From the NCBI RefSeq assembly GCF_963678635.1, contig NC_087066.1, forward strand, positions 10,010,723 through 10,074,722: 64,000 bases of DNA, in the 5' to 3' direction. The notes under the pieces are model-generated. The model ran no database searches. It saw nothing but the letters and a program-made list of their open reading frames with translations, and had not been told where the DNA came from. The translations under genes and the position numbers were made by a program. The DNA is from Symsagittifera roscoffensis. Its lineage: Eukaryota; Xenacoelomorpha; Acoela; Convolutidae. Shown here piece by piece: positions 42,548 through 51,635 of this stretch; position 1 is the stretch's first letter; every line of letters starts with the position of its first letter.

Positions 42548-43798
42548 GTGGTAAAAATTATTCAAGTAAAAAAATTCGAGTACGAAGACGAATGTATTGA
42601 AGATTCGGAAGAAGCAGATATGTCAACACAATTTTTGCGAATTCAGAAAAATCAACTCATCGATTTGAAACAACATCTGGAGAGATATATAAATACTTTA
42701 CTTGTTTTTGGATTTAACAGTGGTAGATATGACTTAAATTTGATCAAGTCCTACTTAATCCCTTATTTGATTCGCGATAAAGAGCAAGAAACATCCGTTA
42801 TCAAAAAAGCAAATGATTTTATATCTTTCAAGTTTGGAGATGTACAATTTCTTGACATTATGAAATTTCTGGGTGGAGCAACAACTCTGGACTCATTTCT
42901 CAAAGCTTATAAAGCTAGTGAAACAAAAGGAGTCTTTCCTTATGAGTGGTTTGACAACCCTGACAAACTTGATTTTCCAGGACTGCCCCCATATGAAGTA
43001 TTTTTCAGTAAACTTAGAAACAACAATCCTCTAGACAAAGACTTTACTGATTATGAAAAACTGAGGAAGAGTGGACTTGATGAACAGCAAGCACTGAAAA
43101 AGCTTCAAATCAAGACTGTACCCCCATCTGGACTAGATAATTACAGTTACTTACAACAAACTTGGCAGAAAAACGGAATAACTGTTTTCAAAGACTTTTT
43201 GCAGTGGTACAACAACAAAGATGTAGTTCCAACCCTGGAAGCAATGCAAAAAATGATTCAGTTTTATCATAACAAAGGGATAGATATGTTGAAACTTGGA
43301 TGTACACTTCCAAATCTAGCAAACATATGTCTACACAAATCTACAAATTACAAGTTTTATCCATTTTGCGAAAGTGATAAAGATTTGTGTGAAAAAACAC
43401 GAGAAGACATGACCGGTGGGCCTTCGATTGTGTTCACTCGAAAAGCTGTTGTAGACGAAACCTTTATCAGAGATTCATCAAACATTTGTAAGTCAATCGT
43501 TGGAATTGATGCGAGCCAGCTTTACCCTTTCTCAATGTGTCAAGATATGCCAACAGGACTGTATACGCGATGGGAGTTTGACACTGATATGCAGAAATTC
43601 AAGGCTAGACATAATCGAACTCGCAACTTTGAGAATATGGTCATGTCTTTCTATCAAGAATCAAGACCAGAATGTAAAACTGAGAGCTTTTTTACATCTG
43701 GAAAACAGAAGAAAATTGGCTGTTTTAATGTGGACGGTTATTGTGATCACTGTAAAACAGTATTCGAGGCAATGGGATGCTACTATCATTTTTGTTGA
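42548..43798 (+). CDS. Polymerase block 2: exonuclease II region to motif A
   Basis: Contains LLVFGFNSGRYDLNL (Exo II) at residues 51-65, a long protein-primed-type spacer, and motif A (GIDASQLYPFS). It begins beyond the second frameshift. Before that, 42346-42547 is read in a third frame (residues such as VPISVSISSNL). It terminates at TGA 43796-43798 after YYHFC. Confidence 0.85.
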   Translation: MVKIIQVKKFEYEDECIEDSEEADMSTQFLRIQKNQLIDLKQHLERYINTLLVFGFNSGRYDLNLIKSYLIPYLIRDKEQETSVIKKANDFISFKFGDVQFLDIMKFLGGATTLDSFLKAYKASETKGVFPYEWFDNPDKLDFPGLPPYEVFFSKLRNNNPLDKDFTDYEKLRKSGLDEQQALKKLQIKTVPPSGLDNYSYLQQTWQKNGITVFKDFLQWYNNKDVVPTLEAMQKMIQFYHNKGIDMLKLGCTLPNLANICLHKSTNYKFYPFCESDKDLCEKTREDMTGGPSIVFTRKAVVDETFIRDSSNICKSIVGIDASQLYPFSMCQDMPTGLYTRWEFDTDMQKFKARHNRTRNFENMVMSFYQESRPECKTESFFTSGKQKKIGCFNVDGYCDHCKTVFEAMGCYYHFC

Positions 43799-43861
43799 CG
43801 TCAAGAAACGTGTCCCTCCTTAACTGAACAGGATATTGAGCGAGGAAACAAGAAGAGAGAA

Positions 43862-45235
43862 ATGGATGATATGCGACGAGAATACATTAAAGAGAAAGGA
43901 TACAAAGTGGAAGAAATGTGGGAGTGTGAGTGGTGGCAAATTTTCAAAACCAATGACAAGATCAAAAATCATGTTCGAACCCACTTTCCCTACAAAAGAC
44001 CCTTTTCTACAGACTCTCTTCTAGCAAAGATAAAAGATGGATCTCTTTTTGGTTACGTTCAGTGTGACTTAGTTGTTCCAGATGAACTGAAATCGAAATT
44101 TGCGAATTTTCCTCCAGTTTTCAAAAACACTGAGGTTGGAAGAAACGATATTGGTGACTATATGAAGAATTATGCTATTGAAAATGAAATGTTGAAACAT
44201 CCACAGAGAATGCTTATATCTAGCTTCAAGCTAGAAAATGGAACAGTTATAACTCCTCTCTTCAACTTTTATTTGGAACTTGGCTTGCAATGCATCAAAA
44301 TTTATCGTTTTGTTGAATATTCTCCTCGGAAATGTTTTAATAATTTCGTTCAGTCAGTGGTTGATGCTAGAAGAGAAGGAGATGAAAACCCTCTATCAGG
44401 AGTCGTAGCAGAAACAATGAAGCTCTTGGGCAATTCCTCCTATGGATATCAGATCATGGATAGATCCAGGCATACAATCACGAAGTATCTGAACGATGAA
44501 AAATTTCACAAGGCAATCAATGAACCACTGTTTAAGAGACTTAACACAGTTGAGAAGGACTTATATGAGGTGGAGTTATTGAAGTCAACCATTGAGCACA
44601 GAGAACCCATCATTGTTGGTTTTTTCAGACTTCAGTATGCAAAACTGAGAATGTTGGAACTCTACTACAACTTTTTTGACAAGTTCTGTGATGTAAATAA
44701 ATTTGAAGAGTTGGAGATGGACACAGACTCACTTTACTTGGCACTTGCAGAAGAAAATTTGTACGATTGCATCCAACCAGATAAGAGAGCTGCTTGGGAA
44801 AAAATGAGGGAGAGTGATTGCAGAGATTCCTTCAAGGCGGATGCAAAATCTAATTTCTTTCCTCGAACGTGTTGTAGTATCCATAAAAAACATGATAAGC
44901 GGAAGCCGGGACTTTTCAAAGAAGAATTTAGGTGCACAGAAATGCTCTGTTTATGTAGTAAGACATATTGCTGCTATGACAACAAGTCAGACAAATTCAA
45001 ATTTAGCAGCAAAGGATTGAATAAGCGGGTTCTAGAAGACTCTGGAGATGGACCTTTAACAAAGTATAGGAGAGTACTCGATGAAGCTATCAACTTAACA
45101 TCTACTAATAGAGGATTCAGAACTATAAATCATATGGTTGCTACATATGAACAGACAAAGAAAGGACTAAGTTATTTTTATCCTAAAAGACAAGTGCAAG
45201 ATGATGGAATTCATACAAAACCATTGGACTTATAA
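43862..45235 (+). CDS. Polymerase block 3: motifs B and C, C-terminus
   Basis: In the same frame as block 2. The open frame resumes directly after the TGA at 43796. It has KLLGNSSYGYQ (motif B), LEMDTDSLYLAL (motif C), Cys-rich CLCSKTYCCY, and the GFRTINHMVATYEQTKKG...DGIHTKPLDL end. The stop TAA is at 45233-45235. Confidence 0.9.
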   Translation: MDDMRREYIKEKGYKVEEMWECEWWQIFKTNDKIKNHVRTHFPYKRPFSTDSLLAKIKDGSLFGYVQCDLVVPDELKSKFANFPPVFKNTEVGRNDIGDYMKNYAIENEMLKHPQRMLISSFKLENGTVITPLFNFYLELGLQCIKIYRFVEYSPRKCFNNFVQSVVDARREGDENPLSGVVAETMKLLGNSSYGYQIMDRSRHTITKYLNDEKFHKAINEPLFKRLNTVEKDLYEVELLKSTIEHREPIIVGFFRLQYAKLRMLELYYNFFDKFCDVNKFEELEMDTDSLYLALAEENLYDCIQPDKRAAWEKMRESDCRDSFKADAKSNFFPRTCCSIHKKHDKRKPGLFKEEFRCTEMLCLCSKTYCCYDNKSDKFKFSSKGLNKRVLEDSGDGPLTKYRRVLDEAINLTSTNRGFRTINHMVATYEQTKKGLSYFYPKRQVQDDGIHTKPLDL

Positions 45236-45480
45236 GAACTCTTCTGATGTAATAAATTATTTAAGATGTCGTATTATTATGGTGTTTCATGATAATAAAA
45301 TGTAAATTATTGCGGTAAACTTAATATACGATGCAGTGATTTATATATTTTCATTCTAATTTATTTTTCTTTCTCTCAAAAAAATCAATTTTTTTTCGAA
45401 GTCTCTGTAGGTTCAGACTAGATTCAGATAGGTAGAAAGTAAAAGTATCTAATAATTTTTTATTAGATCAAATTAAACAA

Positions 45481-45897
45481 AATCTTATCGTGTTTTGAAT
45501 TTTTTCGAAAAAAATTAATTGATAAAAAATCCAAGTTTTTGCACAAAAACTCTTACCATTGACTTACCATGCACCAAAAAACTAAATGCATAATCTTAGT
45601 TCTACAATCTACACGTAATTAACAATTAATTGTTCCCAATTAGGTAACGCGCGCCAAAAATTTGTCCAAAAAATTTTTGTCAAAGTTTTTCCAAATTTTT
45701 TCCCAAAATTTTCTCCAAAATTTTTCCCGACACAACATTAATACATGGGAAACCTATAACCTATCTTAATACATAGGAAATCTATTCCCAATCTTAATAC
45801 ATAGCATGGCGGACCGGAAATCTATAACGTATCTTAATACATGGGGTCCGCCATGCACCCCCCCCCCCCCCCCACTTCGGCTCCAACATCTACTACT
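45481..45897 (-). repeat. Polinton right terminal inverted repeat
   Basis: This is the reverse complement of 32349-32768, including a C run of exactly 16 (45858-45873), the same length as the G run on the left. It begins 246 bp downstream of the polymerase stop codon. Confidence 0.95.
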
Positions 45898-46730
45898 GCT
45901 ATCGGAGTTTTGCAATTTATGTTTGTCTTGATGATGACAATTTAAATGCTTTTGTTTCGATGTGTATGGACGTTATTATCTGAATTGTCGTTTTGACTTT
46001 TTTCATTTTTTAAAAATTTCTATCAGATTTTTTCTATTCTTTGTAGATATGTCCGGTTATCTGCTGCTTTATGCTGGTTCACCTGTTGTAGCCGATTTAT
46101 AGGGGTGCTATCACTATAAGTTTCGTCGTCAATGATTTTGTTCTTTGATTATCATCAGTTCTTGCTTGATTTATGAAATATATGCTTCTAATCTATTGCT
46201 ACTACTTAGTAGTTTTTTTTCTGCAACCTTTTTTTCAACTTTTTGCAAGTTACAAAATTTAACATAAACTCCACAAAATTGGTGATTCACAAACGAAAAC
46301 GATAATTGAATCAGAATTTGATTTTTAACCTGAACCATGAAACTCTTCAATAACTATCAAGAAACCGTATTACAGGCAAACTATATTTTGGAGACAAACT
46401 ATCTTTTAAATGAATTGTCGTCCAAGACAAAAACACAGTATAATTGAAAGCAGAGATAACAGCGTAAAAACGCTCAAAACAAATAAATATAATTATTCAA
46501 ACCTCTAACACCAAAGCTCTGTGCATAAAAACAACGACAAGGAAACATGAAAAAAAAATTCATATGTCTGGACATCAAAGCTCTCTGCATAAAAGCAACG
46601 GCAAAGATGCAGTTCGTCTAGACGCAAACCACAACAAAAAAATTTAATTACAAGATACCAAAAACCTACCAAAATCCTGAGAATAGGCAAACTGGAAGAG
46701 TTTATAATGATCAACTTGATAGAAAATAAC
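45898..46730 (+). repeat. Duplicon copy 1, right part
   Basis: Continues from 32348 once the Polinton is removed. Positions 45898-46190 match 62935-63226 (GCTATCGGAG-TTTGCAA, 'gatgatgacaatt', 'tataggggtgctatc', 'gattatcatcagttcttgctt'). After a diverged interval, 46515-46730 matches 63710-63923 ('gctctgtgcataaaa-caacgac', 'cctgagaataggca'). Two ~60-bp subrepeats lie at 46508 and 46566. Confidence 0.75.
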
Positions 46731-47553
46731 TTCCAATGTAAAACAATAGAATTTAATCAACGTAAACAATTAAAAACAATTCAGAGCTTGATACATCTGA
46801 AACGAGTACACATTAACTAATCGAAGATATATTCCAGATACCGCTCTAATGACGATTATAAAAATACACAAGAAACACAATCAAGAAGCATTAATTAACC
46901 AATTGAAGAAAAAAACGTTCTTCAAGTAAATGAGAAAAGTATTCGTAACGAGACTAATGGAGCTTGGATAGTATCTTTTTGTTGGAAAAACCAATCAACT
47001 AAAAAGACCAAAACTTAACCACCAAACTAGTAAAATGTTTTTAATTAGATTCCGGAGCAGAATTAAAAAAATCAGAGCAACATGGAATGACAGACCACAA
47101 GTTCTTTCTATCAAAAAAATCAAAGCCTAACACAACGACCAGCCAGCGCACAAGGATCAAATTTGCAGTCATTTGGAAAAACTAGGTGCTACTTTTCACC
47201 AACAAAAACAATGAAAAAATTAATATAAAGTTTTTCAAAAACATGTTTTAGAATTTTTCTACATACGTTTACTACACAAATAAAAACTTACAACAAAAAC
47301 TTGATGAGAAACAAATCAATTTAGAAAAAACAACAGCTCATTAACATTTTAACATTAAATAATCATCGATTAAAAAGTAGTAGACACATGATACTTAAAA
47401 CCGTTTGCAGTTGAATCTAAGAGCAACCAGCCAATAGAATCAATCCAGATTGCTCTGGGAAAAATTAAATGAAAATCAATAACTGAAAAAAACAGAGCAT
47501 ACAAAAAGCCAATATATGAAGTATTCAATCGCATTTAAAGATATCATAGAAAT
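46731..47553. other. No gene seen
   Basis: A-rich plus strand with no frame of interest. The Ty1/copia element begins at its right edge. Confidence 0.35.
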
Positions 47554-47839
47554 TGTTGAGGTCAGACCATCTGAAGGTCAGACAGATTAATTGAATCATA
47601 ATCAAAACTGATTAAACTCAGACAAGGTCAGCTAGTGATCTCAAACTAATTTATTAGTCTGTAATTAATTAACTGGTACTTTGGTGATGCTTAGTTTGTC
47701 ATGTCATTTATATTCACTTCTTTCAATTCATTATTCAACAATCACTACTTCTGCTCGATCCTCAGTTCAAACCTCAGTTTCTATCTCAGTCTCTAACCCC
47801 AGCTCTTAATCCTAGTTGCTCTAACTCTGAATGTTGACA
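47554..47839 (+). repeat. 5' LTR of the copia-like element
   Basis: Starts TGTTGAGGTCAGACC and ends GTTGACA. The first ~130 bp match the 3' LTR fragment at 51529-51635. The right end is set by the primer-binding-site-like sequence that follows. Confidence 0.75.
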
Positions 47840-47925
47840 AGTTATGGACCCAGATTTCTGATTTTTTTTCTTGTATCACTTTTCTGTCAGAGTTTTTAGC
47901 TTTTTGCTAGTATCCTTAAGCAACG

Positions 47926-48766
47926 ATGGACTTGAAACTAGCGGCTTTTAGTGGAAAGTCTGAAGATTTTACTTCTTGGTCGACGAAGTCTGTGGCGCTG
48001 ATGCACACCAAGGACCGGTTCAGGACAGTGATGGACAATGATGATCTGCCAGTGGCTGCCCCGAGAGTCTGAATGCTGATCAGCAGGCATCCTATGATGC
48101 CAAGATGCCGGAGCGAGCAGTGTTGATCCAGCAGAGGAACGACAATCGAAACACGGTGTGGTCCCACCTGGCTCTGGTGCTCAACAACACCACTTTGATC
48201 TTTATAAAAAAACGACTGCGTGGGAACATATGGCTATGGCGATGGGACTAAGGCTTGGAAGCTGCTTCGAGACATGTTTTGCAGTGTAGAGAGGCCAACG
48301 GTGGTCATTCTAGTAGGTCAGCTTGCGAAGCTGCGCCTAGGATCAGAGGAGGATCTGGACGGCTACTTCTGTCGCAGTCAAGAGCTGATGACGCGGTTGA
48401 GCGAAGCTGGAGAAGCAATCACGGACATTCTGTTCAATGATTTGGTCATCAATGAGCCAAGACGAGGTTGAGAGCTGAGAACGAGGTTGAGGTACCACGA
48501 TGACTCGAGGAAGGTTCGATATGGAGAGAGGACTGGACATGATCATAAAGCCATGCAAGCTGTGAGGAAAAAAAGGGAGTGTCAAGTAGTGGCTGCTATG
48601 TGTGCGGTCAGAAGGGTCATATGGTGAGGGACTGCAAAGGTGACAGCGGACAATCCAGTGCTCGAGGCTGTGGGTCGAACGAAGCAAGTGGGCCAGGAGC
48701 AAAGATGCAAGGGTGCTTCAAGTATGGGCAACCTGGACATTTTGCAAGGAAGTGCAAGTAAGGGAG
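47926..48766 (+). pseudogene. copia-type gag
   Basis: The ATG at 47926 starts MDLKLAAFSGKSEDFTSW, the usual copia Gag opening. A frameshift near 48068, a second near 48205 and a stop at 48471 interrupt it. The middle (GTKAWKLLRDMF ... LGSEEDLDGYF ... LSEAGEAITD) fits the UBN2-type Gag core. Two zinc knuckles end the protein. The first (CYVCGQKGHMVRDC) is intact. The second (CFKYGQPGHFARKC) has Tyr in place of its second Cys. Confidence 0.8.
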
Positions 48767-48800
48767 GACAGGGTTCTTCTTTTGTTTTGCTGCAACTTCA

Positions 48801-51522
48801 ATGAAGGGAGAAGACCTCCTTGTGGATACGGGATGCACTGATCATGTAGTGCGCGACAGGGCTGTCTTTTCTAGCTTTGAGAGCTGGAACGAAGGTACAA
48901 CCGTGGAGAGCCCCAACGGCACGCTGTCAAGGGTTCAGGGCAAAGGATCAGTGCAAATGCAGATCAGGGAGTGCCATGATGCTGTTAGGAGATACACTTT
49001 TCACACTGTGCTGTTTGTGCCGAGGTACAGTGTAAACTTGATGATTGTGAGCTCAGCTGTGGCTAGAGACTCAAGCTTCACTTTTGCCGCAGATGCGTTA
49101 CATCTACTGGCACCAGATGGGGGGCAGCTACCTGTGAAGCAGCGCGGCAAGCTTTTCTTCCTTGAGTGCAAGTTCAACAGAAACCCGATGACTCTAGTGA
49201 CGAAAACAAGAAGGGATACCAGTGATGCAATGTTGTGGCACCGACGACAGGGACACCTCAACCAGCAGGATCTTTCATCGCTTGTCAATGTGGGCGAGCT
49301 AGAGTTCTGTGGAGTTTGTACAGCTTCCAAGATGCATGAAGTAGCAGTGCCTAAGAAGACTGACAGCAGAGCATCGGCATTGGGGCAACGGGGTTTCAGT
49401 GACATTTAGGGACCATTTGGAGTACGAGTATGTATGGTGCAGGCTATGCCTTGAGCTTCATCGACGAATTCAGTCGGCAGGCTGTGGTCAAGTACCTGGT
49501 GAAGAAGAAAGGTGATCTACTGAAGTTTCAGGAGTTTGTGGCTGAGCATGGAGCACCGAAGTGCCTGCGAACTGACAACGTAGGTGAGTATTCGTCAAAA
49601 GCATCTGGGAGATTTTGTAGAGAATTCCAGGTTAAGCAAGAGTTCACTGTGCCCAACAGAAGGGTGTAGCAGACCGCTGCAACAGAGTGATCACCGAGAT
49701 GACTCGATGTCTGCTGGCCAAAGCAAAGCTACCGAAGATGTTTTGGGTGCGAGCAACGTCGACAGCTCTGAGGGTTCCCAATTTGTGTCCCACATCCAGC
49801 AACGAGAAGCGCCTTTCACCGATAGAGATGCACTATGGGCAGCCATCAAAAGTGAGCTATTTGCGTGTGTTCGGTTGCCTTGCGTACTATCTGGATCGAG
49901 GCAACAGACGGAAACTGGATCCAAAGGGCAAGAAAAGCAAGTTCATCGGCTACGACGAGAACAGCAAAGCCTACCTGCTCATGATTCTAGAGGCAAAACG
50001 AGTGGTGCGAGCAAGAAGCGTGACAGTCAATGAGAACATCATTCCAGATGACTTCATGGTTGACAGCGAGCCATTACAAACCCTGGAGCTATCAGTCGAG
50101 GAGTGCATTGATAATGAGCAACCAAGCACAGCGAAAACCAGCGAAGCACGAAGCGCGCCAACTGAGGGTGATACTGGAGATTCAGTGGGGGCTACTGAGG
50201 AAAATCAGGTCGAGAAGGAAGCAATAGAGTCCCATTGTAATGATCATCCAGTGCAAAGGTCCGTTAGGACAAGGAACCTAATCATTTGATACGGACTGGC
50301 CCATGCTTCAGTTACTGGAATTCAAGAGCCAAGGGGCTATTCAGAAGCAGTGTCTGGACCCGGAAAGGAGCAGTGGCTGGCAGCAATGGCTGTAGAGTTG
50401 AAGTCACTAGAAGCCATGGTAACATGGGCACTTGTTGAAAGACCACAATCTCGAAAAGTTAATTCTGGACGATGGGTTCTTGCTAAAAAAGAGATGCAAT
50501 GGGACAAGTTGAGCGGTTCAAAGCCCGAAATGTAGTGAAAGGGTTCATGCAAGGGGAAGGACTTGGTTTCAATGAGACGTTTCCTCCAACCTGTAAACCC
50601 TAAACAAAGAGGATACTGCTGGCTCTGGGGGCACAAGATGATCTTGTACTTCATCAGATGGATGTTAAGTCAGCCTTCCTCAACTCTCCTCTAGCACAGA
50701 CAGTGTACATGGAGCAGCCAAAGGGTTCAGCAGCGGTGACAACCAAGTGTGCTTGCTACAAAGATGTTTCTACGGGCTGCAGCAGGCAGGAAGAGATTGA
50801 TATCAGACGCTCAGCACTTTCTTGCTTGATGAAGGGTTCACTAGAAGAAGCAACGACCTATGTTTGTTCACGATGAGGAGAACAAACGATGCAATGATTT
50901 GTGTGCTGGTTTGGGTAGATGACATCATCATTGGGTGCAGATGTCAAGACGAAGATGACAAGCTGAGGAGCCGTTTCTCCTAACGATTCACGATAGACGA
51001 CAGAGGCGCATTGTCCTGGTTCCTGGGAATGCAGGTGAATGCAGGCGCACAGCTGGAGATTTGGATGATAGAAGGTCAACTACTGGTTTCAGCTTTCATT
51101 TGCAGAAGGCAGGGGCAGCAAATATTTGGAGCACCAGGAAACAACCAACGGCAGCCATATCTACCAGTGAGGCTGAGTACCAAGCAATGGCAGCAGCGGC
51201 TCAAGAATCTCTATATCTGCAATCACTTCTCCATGAGATGGGCGTAGTTATTGACGGAGCAACCTTCATCAAGGAGGACAACCAGAGCTGTATCAAGATG
51301 TGCAAGAATCCTGTGATGCAGAAGCGAACGAAACACATCGATGCGAAATATCACTTTGATCGAGAGCGAGTGGAAGATGAGATAGTTGATCTTTAATATT
51401 GCCCAACTGAGTTCATGGAAGCTGACTTGTTGGCAAAAACCCTGAGCAAGGCTAAGGTGGAACAGCATCACCTAACCTTGATAGGTTGCAGCCTGACATT
51501 AGACAAAGCCAATTCAACCTGA
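48801..51522 (+). pseudogene. copia-type pol (PR-INT-RT-RH)
   Basis: Protease shows LLVDTGCTDHV. The integrase has an HHCC finger (WHRRQGH ... FCGVC), then SDI followed by a TAG stop at 49407-49409 (Trp in relatives), LRTDN (second Asp), and GVADR at 49663-49677 where Glu is expected. The RT fragment has MDVKSAFLNS (50658) and WVDDIIIG (50916-50939), with frameshifts. About 300 nt that should separate FLGMQV from the RNase H start are missing. RNase H shows RRSTTGFSF, SEAEYQAM, EDNQSC and KRTKHID. A TAA at 51394-51396 breaks the last part before the natural TGA at 51520-51522. Confidence 0.85.
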
Positions 51523-51528
51523 TCGGGG

Positions 51529-51635
51529 TGTTGAGGTCAGATCATCTCAAGGTCAGACAGATTAATTGAATCATAATCAAAACTGATTAAACTCAGACAA
51601 GGTCAACTAGTCTGTAATTAATTAACTGGTACTTT
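51529..51635 (+). repeat. 3' LTR fragment of the copia-like element
   Basis: Matches the first part of the 5' LTR but misses 'tgatctcaaactaatttatt', flanked by short CTAG/TTAG homologies. It breaks off after GGTACTTT, so no target duplication can be read. Confidence 0.8.

Larger units (their letters stand above)
40887..45235 (+). pseudogene. polB: Protein-primed family-B DNA polymerase of Polinton type (interrupted)
   Basis: The gene copies the element's linear DNA from a protein primer. About 1,450 codons run in order through three N-terminal zinc fingers, an OTU-like cysteine-protease-type domain, a fourth zinc finger, the 3'-5' exonuclease (FDFES; FGFNSGRYD at 42716), motif A DASQLYP (Asp at 43508), motif B KLLGNSSYG (44419) and motif C MDTDSLY (44717-44737). 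The end is a C-terminal block (SSKGLNKR ... TYEQTKKG ... FYPKR) typical of animal Polintons. All polymerase catalytic aspartates are present. Three lesions break it: a frameshift at 42335-42345 (small deletion after TTWIG), a frameshift near the A7 run at about 42565-42573, and an in-frame TGA at 43796-43798 next to a Cys-rich motif. Apart from these, long stretches remain open, so inactivation is recent or some lesions could be assembly errors. Confidence 0.93.
32349..45897. mobile_element. Maverick/Polinton-type element, 13,549 bp
   Basis: Inverted terminal repeats of about 420 bp (32349-32768 and 45481-45897) begin AGTAGTAGATGT and end ACATCTACTACT. GCTATC stands immediately outside both ends (32343-32348 and 45898-45903). 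AG...CT termini, a 6-bp duplication and a protein-primed family-B polymerase together define Maverick/Polinton elements. Internally, from left to right: an ORF-poor 2.7 kb, a minus-strand zinc-finger ORF, a 54-bp repeat, three orphan ORFs, a 31-bp minisatellite, two further minus-strand ORFs, a CRE-type promoter and the polymerase gene. At 13.5 kb it is on the short side for the group (typically 15-20 kb). I see no integrase, FtsK/HerA-type ATPase, adenovirus-like protease or capsid gene. The inverted repeats are still roughly 95% alike by eye, so insertion was relatively recent. Confidence 0.95.
47554..51635 (+). mobile_element. Degenerate Ty1/copia LTR retrotransposon
   Basis: Gene order gag, protease, integrase, RT, RNase H defines Ty1/copia. 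The 5' LTR (47554-47839) starts TGTTGAGG and ends CA. It is followed by GTTATGGACCCAG, very like the Drosophila copia primer-binding site that pairs with an internal half of initiator-Met tRNA. A G-rich polypurine tract (CGGGG, 51524-51528) precedes the 3' LTR, which survives only for ~107 bp and lacks a 22-bp internal piece. The interior is visibly much richer in GC than the flanks. Several frameshifts, stops and an RT/RH deletion make it inactive. Confidence 0.9.

Noticed and set aside
43796-43798. TGA as a sense (Trp) codon, suggested by TGA at Trp positions in BEL and gypsy remnants
   Set aside because: TGA also ends host-like exons (55452) and other frames, and copia uses TAG at a Trp position, so ordinary decay is simpler than a variant genetic code.
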